Shown: piece after piece, positions 16,597-25,858 of the stretch
How positions within the stretch are numbered: position 1 is the first letter of the stretch
Layout: every line of letters starts with the position of its first letter
Assembly: GCF_902859705.1 (NCBI RefSeq)
Contig: NZ_CADIJO010000016.1
Span: forward strand, 1-64,000
Direction: 5' to 3'
DNA length: 64,000 bases
Origin: Achromobacter deleyi
GTDB taxonomy: Bacteria > Pseudomonadota > Gammaproteobacteria > Burkholderiales > Burkholderiaceae_B
Translations under genes and position numbers: made by a program
Notes under the pieces: model-generated
What the model was told of the DNA's origin: nothing
The model's input: only the letters and a program-made list of their open reading frames with translations
Databases searched by the model: none

Positions 16597-17822
16597 CAGA
16601 TTCCACCAACACCTTGCAGCATGAGGCCGCTGCCGCGCGCGGCTCACCCGTCGAAGTCTTCGGCGCCTTCCTCAAGCTGGGGCTGACCTCCTTCGGCGGG
16701 CCGATCGCGCATCTGGGCTATTTCCGCTCGGAGTTCGTCGAGCGTCGCCGCTGGCTGGATGACCGCAGCTACTCCGATCTGGTCGCCCTGTGCCAGTTCC
16801 TGCCGGGGCCGGCCAGCAGCCAGGTCGGTATGGCGCTGGGGTTGGGCCGCGCGGGCTGGCTGGGGCTGCTGGCGGCCTGGGCCGGATTCACCTTGCCATC
16901 GGCGATTGCGCTGATCCTGTTCGCCTTTGGCATCGCCGAGTACCAGGGGCTGGCCCAGTCCGGCTGGGTGCACGGGCTCAAGGTCGTCGCCGTGGCCATC
17001 GTGGCGCAAGCGGTCTGGGGGATGGCCAAGTCGTTGTGCCCGGACCGGCCGCGCGCCGCGCTGGCCATTCTGGCGGCGCTGCTGACCATGGTCCTGCCCT
17101 CGGCCGCGGGACAGCTTGCCGCCATCGCGGTGGCAGGGCTGCTGGGCTGGTGGACATTGAAGATCGCGCAACCCGGCGGCGGCCACGCCCACAGCTACCC
17201 CGTCTCGCGCAAGCTGGGCATCGTGGCGCTGCTGCTGTTTGCCGCACCGCTCGTCGGGCTGCCCCTGTGGGCGGCAGCCACGGACTCGTCCACGATAGCC
17301 CTGCTGGAAGGGGTGTACCGCTCCGGTGCACTGGTCTTCGGCGGTGGACACGTTGTGCTGCCGCTGCTGCAGGCCTCGGTGGTGCCCAGCGGCGTCGTGA
17401 GCAATGCCGACTTCCTGGCCGGCTACGGTGCGGCGCAGGCCGTGCCGGGGCCGCTGTTCACTTTCTCGGCCTACCTCGGCGCGGTCGCCCACGGACCGCT
17501 GCATGGCTGGATCGGCGGGCTGGCACTCCTGGGCACGATCTTCCTCCCCGCTTTTTTCATGCTGGTCGGTGCACTGCCGTTCTGGGAAGGGCTGCGCCAC
17601 CGCGCGGGCATCCAGACGGCCATGGCCGGCATCAACGCCGGCGTGGTCGGTATTCTGGTGTCCGCCCTCTATGACCCGGTATGGACGAGTGCCATCCACA
17701 GCAAGGCGGATTTTGGGCTGGCGCTGCTCTCGTTCGGACTGCTGACGGTGGGGCGCGTGCCGCCGGCGCTCGTGGTGCTGTTAGCCGGGCTGGTGGGCTG
17801 GGTCATGGCGATGGGCGTCTGA
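16593..17822 (+). CDS. chrA: Chromate transporter ChrA
   Basis: A 409-residue two-domain (long-chain) CHR transporter. Each half begins with the family hallmark: LTSFGGPIAHLGYF near residue 31 and FGGGHVVLPLL near 250, followed by FLPGPASSQ and QAVPGPLFTF. It expels chromate from the cytoplasm by proton motive force. Translationally coupled to padR (ATGA overlap). ChrA genes next to arsenic operons are common in metal-resistance islands. Confidence 0.92.
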   Translation: MTDSTNTLQHEAAAARGSPVEVFGAFLKLGLTSFGGPIAHLGYFRSEFVERRRWLDDRSYSDLVALCQFLPGPASSQVGMALGLGRAGWLGLLAAWAGFTLPSAIALILFAFGIAEYQGLAQSGWVHGLKVVAVAIVAQAVWGMAKSLCPDRPRAALAILAALLTMVLPSAAGQLAAIAVAGLLGWWTLKIAQPGGGHAHSYPVSRKLGIVALLLFAAPLVGLPLWAAATDSSTIALLEGVYRSGALVFGGGHVVLPLLQASVVPSGVVSNADFLAGYGAAQAVPGPLFTFSAYLGAVAHGPLHGWIGGLALLGTIFLPAFFMLVGALPFWEGLRHRAGIQTAMAGINAGVVGILVSALYDPVWTSAIHSKADFGLALLSFGLLTVGRVPPALVVLLAGLVGWVMAMGV

Positions 17823-17827
17823 ATCTC

Positions 17828-18358
17828 ATGTGGCACACCCTGACCATCCAGCTCCGACACGAAACCGCCGACGACATTGCCGCCATCGAAGCGGTCACGA
17901 CCGCCGCCTTCGCTGATGCACCACACACCAGCCACACCGAGCAATTCATCGTGCGCGCCTTGCGTGCCGCCAACGAACTGACGCTTTCCATCGTGGCCGA
18001 AGAACATGGGCGCGTCGTCGGTCACGTCGCGCTGTCGCCAGTAACGATCACCCATGAGCACAGGCGAAAGACCGAGGGCTGGTATGGGTTGGGGCCGATC
18101 TCCGTCCTGCCGCCAAGGCAGGGGCGAGGCATCGGTTCGCGCCTGATGGAACAGGCGCTGTCTGAACTGCGGGCTATGCAGGCCGCAGGCTGCGTGCTGC
18201 TGGGAGATCCAACGTACTACACGCGCTTTGGCTTCCAGGCCCATGCGGGCTTGCAACTGCCGGGCGTGCCGCCCGGCTATTTCATGGCGCTGGCCCTGCA
18301 TGGGACAGTGCCGGAAGGCATCGCGCACTACAGCGATGCCTTCAACGCCGCCGCCTGA
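17828..18358 (+). CDS. GNAT-family N-acetyltransferase (YhbS-like)
   Basis: A 176-residue acetyltransferase. The acetyl-CoA binding motif A is present (ISVLPPRQGRGIGSRLMEQAL, near residues 95-115), followed by the GDPTYYTRFGF motif of YhbS-like members. It starts 6 bp after chrA, so it belongs to the same transcript. The substrate is unknown; arsenic clusters sometimes carry GNAT genes that acetylate organoarsenical antibiotics, but this one resembles the general YhbS branch more closely. Confidence 0.85.
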   Translation: MWHTLTIQLRHETADDIAAIEAVTTAAFADAPHTSHTEQFIVRALRAANELTLSIVAEEHGRVVGHVALSPVTITHEHRRKTEGWYGLGPISVLPPRQGRGIGSRLMEQALSELRAMQAAGCVLLGDPTYYTRFGFQAHAGLQLPGVPPGYFMALALHGTVPEGIAHYSDAFNAAA

Positions 18359-18385
18359 GCCAGCGCGAAGGCGGCGGCGTTTTAA
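18345..18385 (+). terminator. Rho-independent terminator after the ars-chr-GNAT operon
   Basis: A perfect 10-bp GC inverted repeat (18345-18354 with 18371-18380), overlapping the GNAT stop region, is followed by TTTTAATT. This ends the plus-strand island. Confidence 0.75.
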
Positions 18386-18441
18386 TTCGGCTATTGGCCT
18401 TGAACACCGGGCGCGGCCACTGTCGCACCCGGATTTCGCGT

Positions 18442-18552
18442 CCACCGCGCCCAGGGCGGAACGGCCTGGGCGCGGTGCTGATCGCGGTTATTCCTTCGTC
18501 TCGATGCGCCACCACACAAAGCGAAGCGCCCCGGTCGAGGCCGGGGCGCTTG
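18442..18552. terminator. Two further hairpins between converging genes
   Basis: A 13-bp inverted repeat built on CACCGCGCCCAGG lies at about 18442-18476, and a second around AAGCGCCCCGG at about 18526-18552. They separate the plus-strand GNAT gene from the minus-strand parB remnant and probably insulate the two. Confidence 0.55.
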
Positions 18553-18565
18553 CCTTCGGCGCGGG

Positions 18566-20050
18566 TCAAGCGGCCAGTGCCTCGGCGGGTTCATCCGCCA
18601 TTGCCTCGGTATCCTCCGGGGCGTCCTGCTCCGGGCCTTCTTCCTGCGCGGCCTCCTGCGGGCCTTCGGCCTTGAAGATGGCGGGCATCCAGCCGGTGCC
18701 ATCGGCCAGCCGCTCGGCCTCGCTGGCAATGTCGGCCTTCTTGAGCTTCGCCAGCCGGGTGACGAATTCCGGTGCAAACGCGCCCACGGCATCCAGAATC
18801 ACGGCCTTGGAAACGTGCTTGAAGTAGCCTTCTGCGGTCGGCTTCCACCATGCGGCCATGTCGAGGCCCACGGCCTGCGCCAGTTCTGCGCCGGGCTGGT
18901 GCGGCGTGGCACGGGGCGTCACCACGTCCACCGTGGAAGCCACGCACACGGCCAGCAGCCGCACCAGTTCGTCTTGCGACTTCGCCAGCAGCGCGGCGAA
19001 CAGTTCGGCGCTGTCCTCCGGCAAGGCTTCCCCGGCTACCTGTTGCAGTTCGCGCAGCGCCACAGCGGCGGGCGACTCCGGCCAGTCCGGGGCCATGCCT
19101 TCCAGCCGGTCTTGCACTTTCAGGCTCACGCCCAGCGGCAGGTCGTGGCCGTGGTAGCTGTCCTGCAAAACCTTCTGCACCATGCCATGCACCAGCGCGG
19201 CCAGCGCGACGTGCGGATGCCGGGCCACTTCGATTTGCAGCGCCGCCGTGCGGTGGGCGCTCAACCGCTGCGCCAGCTGGTCGGACAGGCTCGCGGCCTT
19301 GGGCGGGTCGTCGGCGTCCTCGTGCTCCTCGTTGGCGGCTTCGCCTTCGGTGCTGCCGAAGCCGCGCCGCAGCTTTTCCAGCGTGCGCAGCGCCTTGGCC
19401 TCGGCTTCGCGCAGCAGGCCGCGATGAATAACAGCCTCGCCGTTGCGGTCGATGGTGACGATGGCACCGGCCACCTCGCGCACTTCGGGGGCGTAGCCTT
19501 GCAAGGCATTCTCCGCGTCTTGCAGTTCTCCGACCACCTGATCGCGCCGCTGTTCCAGCTTCTCGGCCTTGGCCTCGTCCTCGGCGTCGCAGGCTTCTTC
19601 CAGTTCGGCGTCGATCTTTTCGAGGCGGGTTTCCAGCGAGGCGATGCGGCGGGCCTCGCGGGTGGTCGGCTCGCGGCGGTGGCGCGGGGCGTTCTGGAAC
19701 GCCTGCCGTTCCTCGTAGGCCAGATGCGGCACGGCCTCCACCCATGCCCAGCCCTCGGCGCGCACGTCCTCGGCCAGCGTTGCCAGCTTGTCGCGCACGA
19801 GCGTTTCCAGCACTGCGGTATCGGTGAGGTAGGTTCCGGCATCGCCTTCCGCGAACAGGTCGCGGCGGATGCCGCCGCCTGCCTGCCGGTAGGCGTCCAG
19901 CCCGACGAAGCGCACCAGCGCGTGCGCGGCGTCGATTTCGCGCTCGGTCAGGCGCTCGCGCAGCTTGGACGGGCTGCGCTGCCATTCCGGCGCACCATAG
20001 AACGTGGCTTCCTGCGCGGCGTGGTCGTCGGCGAAGGGACACAGCAAGAC
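18566..20050 (-). pseudogene. parB-like ICE gene lacking its 5' end
   Basis: About 490 codons resemble the C-terminal three quarters of the large ParB/Spo0J-like proteins of plasmids and ICEs: VRFVGLDAYRQAGG and RRDLFAEGDAGTYL, an AEGWAWVEA motif, a charged coiled coil (SLETRLEKIDAELEEA and following) and a long alpha-helical tail ending in an acidic low-complexity region. The N-terminal ParB nuclease-like and helix-turn-helix parts are missing. Upstream the frame runs through unrelated DNA and then into the RND pump fragment, so a native start is absent. It is scored as a truncated gene; translation of a chimeric product from 20404 cannot be excluded. Confidence 0.7.
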
Positions 20051-20275
20051 CGCCCCCTCACGCCACCCACGCACGCCGGTTTTCGGCAAGCGGAGCGCGC
20101 AGGCACGGATCAGCGAGCCGGGCCGGAGGCGCCAGCGATGGAAGCCCGACAGGGGCGAGACTCGCGCAGCGAGGCTCAATGCGCAGCACGACAGCGCGAC
20201 GGCGGCACGCCGGGACGCCCGACTGCTTGGGACAGGACTACTCGTTGTCGGTCTTGCGCGGCTCGATGTGCAACT
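20051..20275. other. Non-coding junction segment between parB and RND remnants
   Basis: About 225 bp with no family resemblance in any frame, lying between the two truncated genes. It marks a deletion or insertion breakpoint; no insertion sequence ends or direct repeats are obvious to me. Confidence 0.45.
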
Positions 20276-20757
20276 GTCCTTGACGTGCAGCCGGGCGTAG
20301 TTGCGAAGGTACAGCGTGTCGTACTGCTTATCGGGCGATGTCAGGTGCACCACCATCAGGAAGGCGGGGGACTGCTTTTGGACGGTGATGCCCTGGCGCA
20401 CCACATCGCGGGCAGCCGGGCCTGAGCCTGGGCGACGCGGTTTTGTACCCGCACCGTCGCGTCATCGGCGTTGATGCCAGAACGGAAGGTGACCGTGGTC
20501 ACCAGCACGCCGTCGGAGCCGGCGACAGACTTGATGTACATCATGCCTTCGACGCCGTTGATCTGCTCCTCCAGGGGTGTCGCCACGGTCTCGGCAATCA
20601 CCTTGGGGTTGGCGCCCGGATACACGGCGCGCACCACGACCTTGGGATATTCGCTGATCGGCAGCGCCGGGATCGCGAGCAGGCCCGAGACGAAGATGAC
20701 GATCGACAGCACAGCCGCGAAGATCGGCCTGTCCATGAAGAACTTGGAGAGGTCCAT
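20276..20757 (-). pseudogene. RND multidrug efflux pump gene, 5' fragment with frameshift (mexF/bpeF-like)
   Basis: Codons from 20757 encode the beginning of an AcrB/MexF-type inner-membrane pump (MDLSKFFMDRPIFAAVLSIV, then PISEYPKVVVRAVYPGA and TPLEEQINGVEGM). After about 115 codons (ARLPA) a one-base deletion near 20415 shifts the frame; the protein resumes in another frame with VRQGITVQKQSPAF and continues to ARLHVKD at 20276, where similarity ends. Only about 160 of more than 1000 residues remain, so the pump is dead. Confidence 0.85.
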
Positions 20758-20849
20758 GGGCTAATACCTTGAAAGGAGTCCAGGGGGAAGCGCGCCGCGC
20801 CGCTCGTTGTGTGATACGTCCGATCGGTGGCGCGCTCCGGCGTGGTGCT

Positions 20850-22046
20850 TCATTTGGTGGCGGACGCGGGCGCCGCAGCAGCCACCATGGGCACCGCCGT
20901 GGCCTGCACAGGCATGCCCGGCAAGAACACCTTCTGCGCGCCGTTGACGATCACGCGGTCGCCCGCCGCCAGCCCCCCTCGCACGATGCGCAGCCAATGG
21001 GAACTGCCACCCAGTTTCACATCACGTCGCTGCGCCAGTCCATCCTTGTCTACGATGTAGACGTAGTTACGGTCGTGGTCGGTCAGCACCGCCTTGTCGT
21101 CGATCAACACGGCCGAGAATTCGCCGCTGCCGACCAGTCGCACGCGGGTATAGAGGCCCGGCGTGAAAACGCGATCCTTGTTGTCCAGCACCGCGCGCAC
21201 GGCGATCGTGCCGCTGCCCCGGTCCACCTGGTTGTCGAGGAAGTCCACCGTGCCGGTGTGAGAGAAGTCCGCCTTGTCCGCCAGGGCGATCTGGACCGGC
21301 AGCTGGCCGCCTCGCTCGCTGGGGCGCTCTCCCTTGCGCGCCATGCGCGAGTAGCGCAGGAACGCCTTCTCATCGGCCTCAAAGTAGGTATAGACCCTGT
21401 CCTGGAACACGATGGTGGTTAGCACACTGGCTGCATCGCTGGCGGCCACCAGGTTGCCTGCGGTAAAGCGGGCACGGCTGGCGCGCCCGTTGATGGGCGA
21501 GCGCACTTGGGTCCTCTCCAGGTTCAACTGCGCCGTCTCCACCGCAGCCTGCGCGGCCTGCACCTCAGCCTGCGCGGACTCGTCAGCGGCGCGGCGCTGC
21601 TCCCAGGCCTCGGTGGAGACAGCCTGCTGCTCGACCAGCACCTTGGCACGTTGCGCCTCGCTTCTGCTGCGGCCGGCTTCGCTGCGCGCCCGGGTCAATT
21701 GCGCCTGGGCCCGGGCCAGTTCCGCGCGGTAGCTTCGGGCATCGATCATGAAGAGCACATCGCCCTTCTTGACCTCGTCTCCTTCGCGATAGGCGACCCG
21801 CTCGACGTAGCCAGACACCCGTGGGCGCAGCTCGACGCTCTCGATGGCTTCGATGCGTCCGTTGTATTCGTCCCATTACGTGATGGGCTTGATCTCGACC
21901 TGCGCGACGCTGACTTGCGGCGGCGGTGGATGGCCTCCGGCGCCAGCTCCGGCGTTCTCTTTACAACCTGCGAGCGCCATCGCGCTGAGGGAGATCAGTA
22001 TCCAAAGCAGGCGCACGCCGCGAGGGTCGGAGCTGGAAGTCGTCAT
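20850..22046 (-). pseudogene. RND periplasmic adaptor gene with an in-frame stop (mexE/bpeE-like)
   Basis: The gene begins at 22046 with a lipoprotein signal (ILISLSAMALAGC) and a proline-rich linker, and continues in one frame to 20850 with the biotinyl-lipoyl half motifs, coiled coil and beta-barrel of a MexE-type adaptor. A TAA at 21876-21878 stops it after 56 codons, where homologues have Glu before Trp-Asp-Glu; a single GAA-to-TAA change explains it. Everything else is intact, which suggests recent inactivation, in keeping with loss of its partner pump. Scored as a pseudogene. Confidence 0.85.
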
Positions 22047-22339
22047 CTGAACAGGTTCCGTGGTCAGGTCGTAAAGCGAATGAAGCGAGCGCGATCGCGC
22101 TGCACGCTGTCCCCTGACGCTGCTTTCTTGGCAGCGCAAGACCATGAGCGACAGATGCGGCAGAGATCGAATCCCGTTGGTTGTCGGCTTCTCGTCTCGT
22201 CGCAGAACGCGCGCGCAAACCGACCTCGGCGGCATTACAAAGCCTCAAAACTTGAGGTCAAGCGATATCGACGTTCTGATTCGCGCCGTTGCGGATTGGT
22301 CCGCCGCGTCGCATTTTTGGACGGCTCTTGAGCCGCCGG

Positions 22340-24187
22340 TTACGCGAGAAGTGACAAGTAAGGATTGTTCGGTGGTGGCTCTGCGAACAGGAGCCGAACA
22401 TCGTGCAATAGATAGCCATACAGGCGGCGGGACTTCCTGGGGCCTGTGACATCGCACGTCCAGATGTTCAGGCCCCTGGGCTTTTTGCGATGCAGTTGCA
22501 GGCGCTCGAAGCGCTTTTGTACCCATTGCCAATCCTGCTGGTTCTCCTGCTTGGCGAGAGTCCCGACCTGGGGGTGTTCTTGTGCGTAGCGTTGGAATAC
22601 CCCGGGGCTGACCAGGTAGGCCGTGTCGCCCACCGTATGCACGAGCGCCTTCGCGTCGTTGATGACCAGCCGGCGGGTAGCGATACCTTGTTTCAGCCAC
22701 GCCATGAAGTGCTCGCCCGATGGCTGCGCCGACGAGGACGTGGGCACCGGCGCTGATGACGGCACGGGCACCATCGAGGTTGGCGGTGGCGTTTGAGGGC
22801 CAGCGGCGGGTGCGTCGCCCGAGACGGCTTCCGCATCCTGTTGGGGAACAAGCAAATCGCCGATTCCTACCATCGCCAGCAGGTCCTCCATGACATCGGG
22901 TGCGGCTTGTGCGGCAGGCAAGTGAACCGGAGTCGCGGCGTCGACGCCCTCCCATGGAAGGGACTCTTGATCGTCGGTGGCTGGCTTTGCCGTCATTGCC
23001 GGCGAGGGCACCAAGGCATCGGCATTGTTGGGTGCCGGTGTCCCGTCGATTGCCACTGCCCCTGCGAAGGGCGCTGGCCGCTCTCCAGACTCCCAAATCA
23101 GCGCGGGAGCGAGACGCAGCAGGGTGAATGAGTGGGACCAGCCAGTCGTGCTGGTCACGGTCGCGCGCCAGACCGCCTTGCCGTCCGGCGTCGGTTGCAA
23201 CATGCCGTGATCCTGCAGCACGTTGAAGACGGCGGTGTTGCTCGCGGGGATGCCGTCGACGCCTAGTGACAGCAGGTGCGCACGCAGCTTGTCCGAGACC
23301 GTCTTGCTTACCAGCCACAAGGCATCCTCGGTGATCCAGCCATCGGAGGCTTCCGGCTGGTTCAGCTTCAACTGTTCCTTGAGCAGGTAGCGCAGCCCGT
23401 CGAGCAACTTGCGCTGCAGCGCATGCTTGTGTGCAGCCATGGCGCGGGCCGGATCGCCGCCCAGTTCCTGGGCCACCGAAGCCCGGTCGGCCTGCACGAC
23501 AAGTTCGCCCAGCACGCCGGCGCGCTCGTACTGGCCGGCCAGGACGTAGAGCAGCGGTCCCCACAGGTCGGGATAGCCACTGAGCCAGTCCAGGGCATCA
23601 CGGTCGAGCAGTTGACGGTAGAGTAAACCTGTCGCGGCGCTGTGGAGCCGATATTCCCGATCGTCGCGGTAGCGGAAGCGGTATGGCTGGTGCAGCGGGC
23701 CGTGCCAGGGGTGCCACAGCGAGCCGTCGGACAGTTCGACGTGCAGATCGACGGCGATCTTGCCGATGTCGTGCAGCAGCGCGGCATAAGCGACTGCGGC
23801 AGTCCAGGCTTCAGACTGCGCCGCCTGGTCTTCGGGACTGCCGCCAATGGGCAGCAGATGGGACTGCCGCAGCTTGAGCGCATAGGCGACGATCTCCAAC
23901 CCGTGATCCAGCATGCCGCCGGGGTAAGCGTGGTGATGGCTTTCCGATGCGGGGAATTGTTGGACCAACTCGGCGTAGTGCTCCAGCGGCGTGCGGTATA
24001 GGGTGGCGAACTGCCGCCGCGACAGCGACGTGCGCTGCCAGATGTGTTCCAGCAGCTTCTGCCGGCGCGGTGTTGCCAGCAGCGATGCGGCCGATTCGGG
24101 CCGCAGCAACCCTTTCGGGAGGTCGGTGGCGGGCGCTGGCGACGGGGCAGCGACCGGGGGCCGTTTTCGCTGGAACAGGGAGAGCAT
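22340..24187 (-). CDS. traI: ICE relaxase, MobH/TraI_2 family (PFL_4751-like)
   Basis: A 615-residue conjugative relaxase. The MobH signature HHHAYPGGMLDH is at residues 84-95 and an HD-type LLHDIGK follows at 138-143; a C-terminal winged-helix-like region (about 500-610) is typical of the family. It nicks one strand at oriT to begin transfer. The ATG at 24187 has AGAGGA seven bases upstream and starts the family's MLSLFQRKRP N-terminus. A long Pro/Ala/Ser linker (about 375-490) separates the two halves. Confidence 0.92.
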   Translation of the reverse strand: MLSLFQRKRPPVAAPSPAPATDLPKGLLRPESAASLLATPRRQKLLEHIWQRTSLSRRQFATLYRTPLEHYAELVQQFPASESHHHAYPGGMLDHGLEIVAYALKLRQSHLLPIGGSPEDQAAQSEAWTAAVAYAALLHDIGKIAVDLHVELSDGSLWHPWHGPLHQPYRFRYRDDREYRLHSAATGLLYRQLLDRDALDWLSGYPDLWGPLLYVLAGQYERAGVLGELVVQADRASVAQELGGDPARAMAAHKHALQRKLLDGLRYLLKEQLKLNQPEASDGWITEDALWLVSKTVSDKLRAHLLSLGVDGIPASNTAVFNVLQDHGMLQPTPDGKAVWRATVTSTTGWSHSFTLLRLAPALIWESGERPAPFAGAVAIDGTPAPNNADALVPSPAMTAKPATDDQESLPWEGVDAATPVHLPAAQAAPDVMEDLLAMVGIGDLLVPQQDAEAVSGDAPAAGPQTPPPTSMVPVPSSAPVPTSSSAQPSGEHFMAWLKQGIATRRLVINDAKALVHTVGDTAYLVSPGVFQRYAQEHPQVGTLAKQENQQDWQWVQKRFERLQLHRKKPRGLNIWTCDVTGPRKSRRLYGYLLHDVRLLFAEPPPNNPYLSLLA

Positions 24188-24502
24188 GCGGGTGTCCTCT
24201 GGGGGGCCGGCCGGGAGGCCTTTTCGCCTTTTCGAGGTAGGGCCTTTCCCCTTGCACCCCATTCCCTTGCCGTTTCGGCCCTTTGGCCTTTAACCGTTTC
24301 GGTATAGCCGGGCCTGGGTTGCGTCTCCAGCGTCAATGTGGAACCCGCACGAATGGATTGGACGGAGACCTGGCGCTGGCCCCTGCCTATGCTGCGGGGA
24401 CGCTACCCCCGGCAGGTAGGCTCTCGCTCAGGCGACCAAGTTGACAAATGCGACAAGGGCGACTAGAGTGAATCCTGTCTCAAACCTGCTTGGGAGATGA
24501 CC
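24188..24502. promoter_or_regulatory. Divergent intergenic region next to the relaxase; oriT candidate
   Basis: A 315-bp gap between the minus-strand relaxase and the plus-strand antitoxin. It has a strand-biased pyrimidine tract (24215-24300), direct repeats CCGTTTCGG at 24270-24278 and 24294-24302, and GGCC-rich inverted repeats. Its place beside the relaxase start makes it a candidate origin of transfer, and it must hold the promoters of both divergent genes. No nic consensus is recognisable by eye. Confidence 0.4.
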
Positions 24503-25129
24503 ATGCCCACCGCCATTGAATTCATTGCCGATCGTCTGCCGCGCGTCACCGTGGAGGACGTGCGCCGTTTCGCGGATACCGTTGAAATCCGGGATGCGCC
24601 GGCTTTCGCGGCCGAGTTGCAGGCGTTCATTCACGAGCGCGTGGAGGCGGTAAAACTGCCAGCCAACCTCGAAGGCGAAACGGTGGAGCAGGCCCTGGCG
24701 CGCAAGGCGGCCGCGCTGCGCACCGAAACGCGCTGGACCCCGACTGAAACCGACGTCCAGCGAGGCCGCGCCGTGTTGCTGGAATCCTTCAACCAGCCGC
24801 ACAACCTGCCGATCCCCGAGTACGCCAAGCTGGCGGACAAGTCGCGCCAGCAGATCTACAAGGACATCCTCGCGCGCCGGCTGCTGGCGCTGAATGTGGG
24901 GCCGCGCGGCCAGAAGCTGCCCGACTGGCAGCTCGACCCGGTGAAGCAGCAGTTGACCCAAACCGTGCTTCAAGAGGTCGAGGGCATCGACCACTGGACG
25001 ATCTACCGCGCACTATCCGAACCGCTCGAAGGCTTGGGCGGACGCTCGCCGGTGGATGCGGTGACGCATGGCACAATCGATGACGTGGCCGAAGCGGTGT
25101 TCAACGTGCTGGGCGTCCAGGTGCATTGA
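24503..25129 (+). CDS. ParS/Xre/MbcA-type antitoxin (DUF2384)
   Basis: A 208-residue antitoxin. The C-terminal DUF2384 toxin-binding domain is recognisable (LDPVKQQLTQ, DHWTIYRALSEPLEGLGGRS, PVDAV, then AEAVFNVLG). A central helix-turn-helix segment (PIPEYAKLADKSRQQIYKD) binds DNA. The ATG at 24503 has GGGAG at ideal spacing; the ATG two codons earlier does not. It precedes the RES toxin by 12 bp and very probably neutralises it and autoregulates the pair. Confidence 0.85.
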   Translation: MPTAIEFIADRLPRVTVEDVRRFADTVEIRDAPAFAAELQAFIHERVEAVKLPANLEGETVEQALARKAAALRTETRWTPTETDVQRGRAVLLESFNQPHNLPIPEYAKLADKSRQQIYKDILARRLLALNVGPRGQKLPDWQLDPVKQQLTQTVLQEVEGIDHWTIYRALSEPLEGLGGRSPVDAVTHGTIDDVAEAVFNVLGVQVH

Positions 25130-25141
25130 GGCAAGACCGCC

Positions 25142-25774
25142 ATGAGCCGCGAACTGCCCTTGTTCTTGATCGATGCGGGTGAACTGCTCCAGCATGTGAG
25201 CCGCGTCGTCTATCGGGGCAGCCCGCTGTACTATGGCCGCAGCGGCACCAATCGCTACGACGACCCGGCGCGGACCTACGGCGTGCTCTACCTGGGCCGC
25301 GACCTGTCCACGGCGCTGATGGAGTCGGTGTTTCACAAGCACCAGTGGCTGGCGGACGAGAAGCGCTCGATTGCGCTGAAGGAAGTCGAGAGCCGGCTCG
25401 TGCGGGCCGTGGGGGTCCTGGACGACGTGCGCTTGGCCGATCTCACGGCCGAGGGTGTCATGGCGGGTTACTTCGGCCTGAACCTGGAACAGTTGGCCAG
25501 CCGCGACTACACGCACACGCAGCAGGTGTCCGCCCAGGTGCATGCGATGCTCGGCGATGATGGCCAGCCGCTGTTCGACGGGGTGCTCTATCCGTCGCGC
25601 AACAACTATCCCGCCAAGAGCATCGCCCTGTTCGAGCGTGCGGCAGCAAGAGTCGGCGTTGTCGATGACATCGACCTGGTGGACCATGTGGACTGGCCGC
25701 GCTTCGTTGCCACGTATCGCGTCGGCGTGGAGCCTGATCCCGGGCCGGTGGAACCGGATGACGAAGCGTCCTGA
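25142..25774 (+). CDS. RES-domain toxin
   Basis: A 210-residue protein with the RES domain, whose conserved Arg, Glu and Ser give the name: VVYRGSPLYYG near residue 22, TALMESVFH near 60 and a later conserved Ser (YPSRNNYP near 152). RES toxins degrade NAD+, by phosphorolysis or hydrolysis, and stop growth. Paired with the DUF2384 antitoxin just upstream. Beside the relaxase it probably stabilises the ICE. Confidence 0.88.
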   Translation: MSRELPLFLIDAGELLQHVSRVVYRGSPLYYGRSGTNRYDDPARTYGVLYLGRDLSTALMESVFHKHQWLADEKRSIALKEVESRLVRAVGVLDDVRLADLTAEGVMAGYFGLNLEQLASRDYTHTQQVSAQVHAMLGDDGQPLFDGVLYPSRNNYPAKSIALFERAAARVGVVDDIDLVDHVDWPRFVATYRVGVEPDPGPVEPDDEAS

Positions 25775-25858
25775 AGCGGCAAGAGAGCACATTGAAGCCC
25801 CAAACAGAATGAAATGGACCAAACTGGAATAGGCATCCCTCTGTAGCAGGAGACGACC

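Noticed and set aside
20248..20404. Reading the 612-codon frame as one intact ParB protein with a new N-terminus
   Set aside because: The first 43 codons are plainly RND-pump sequence displaced by a frameshift, so the fusion is a rearrangement product.
18815..20425. A 536-codon plus-strand frame opposite the parB remnant
   Set aside because: Low-complexity Gln/Ala/Arg/Gly composition and no start context; it reflects the third-position GC bias of the minus-strand gene.
22245..23564. A 439-codon minus-strand frame inside traI
   Set aside because: It lies in an alternative frame of the relaxase, which has clear MobH motifs.
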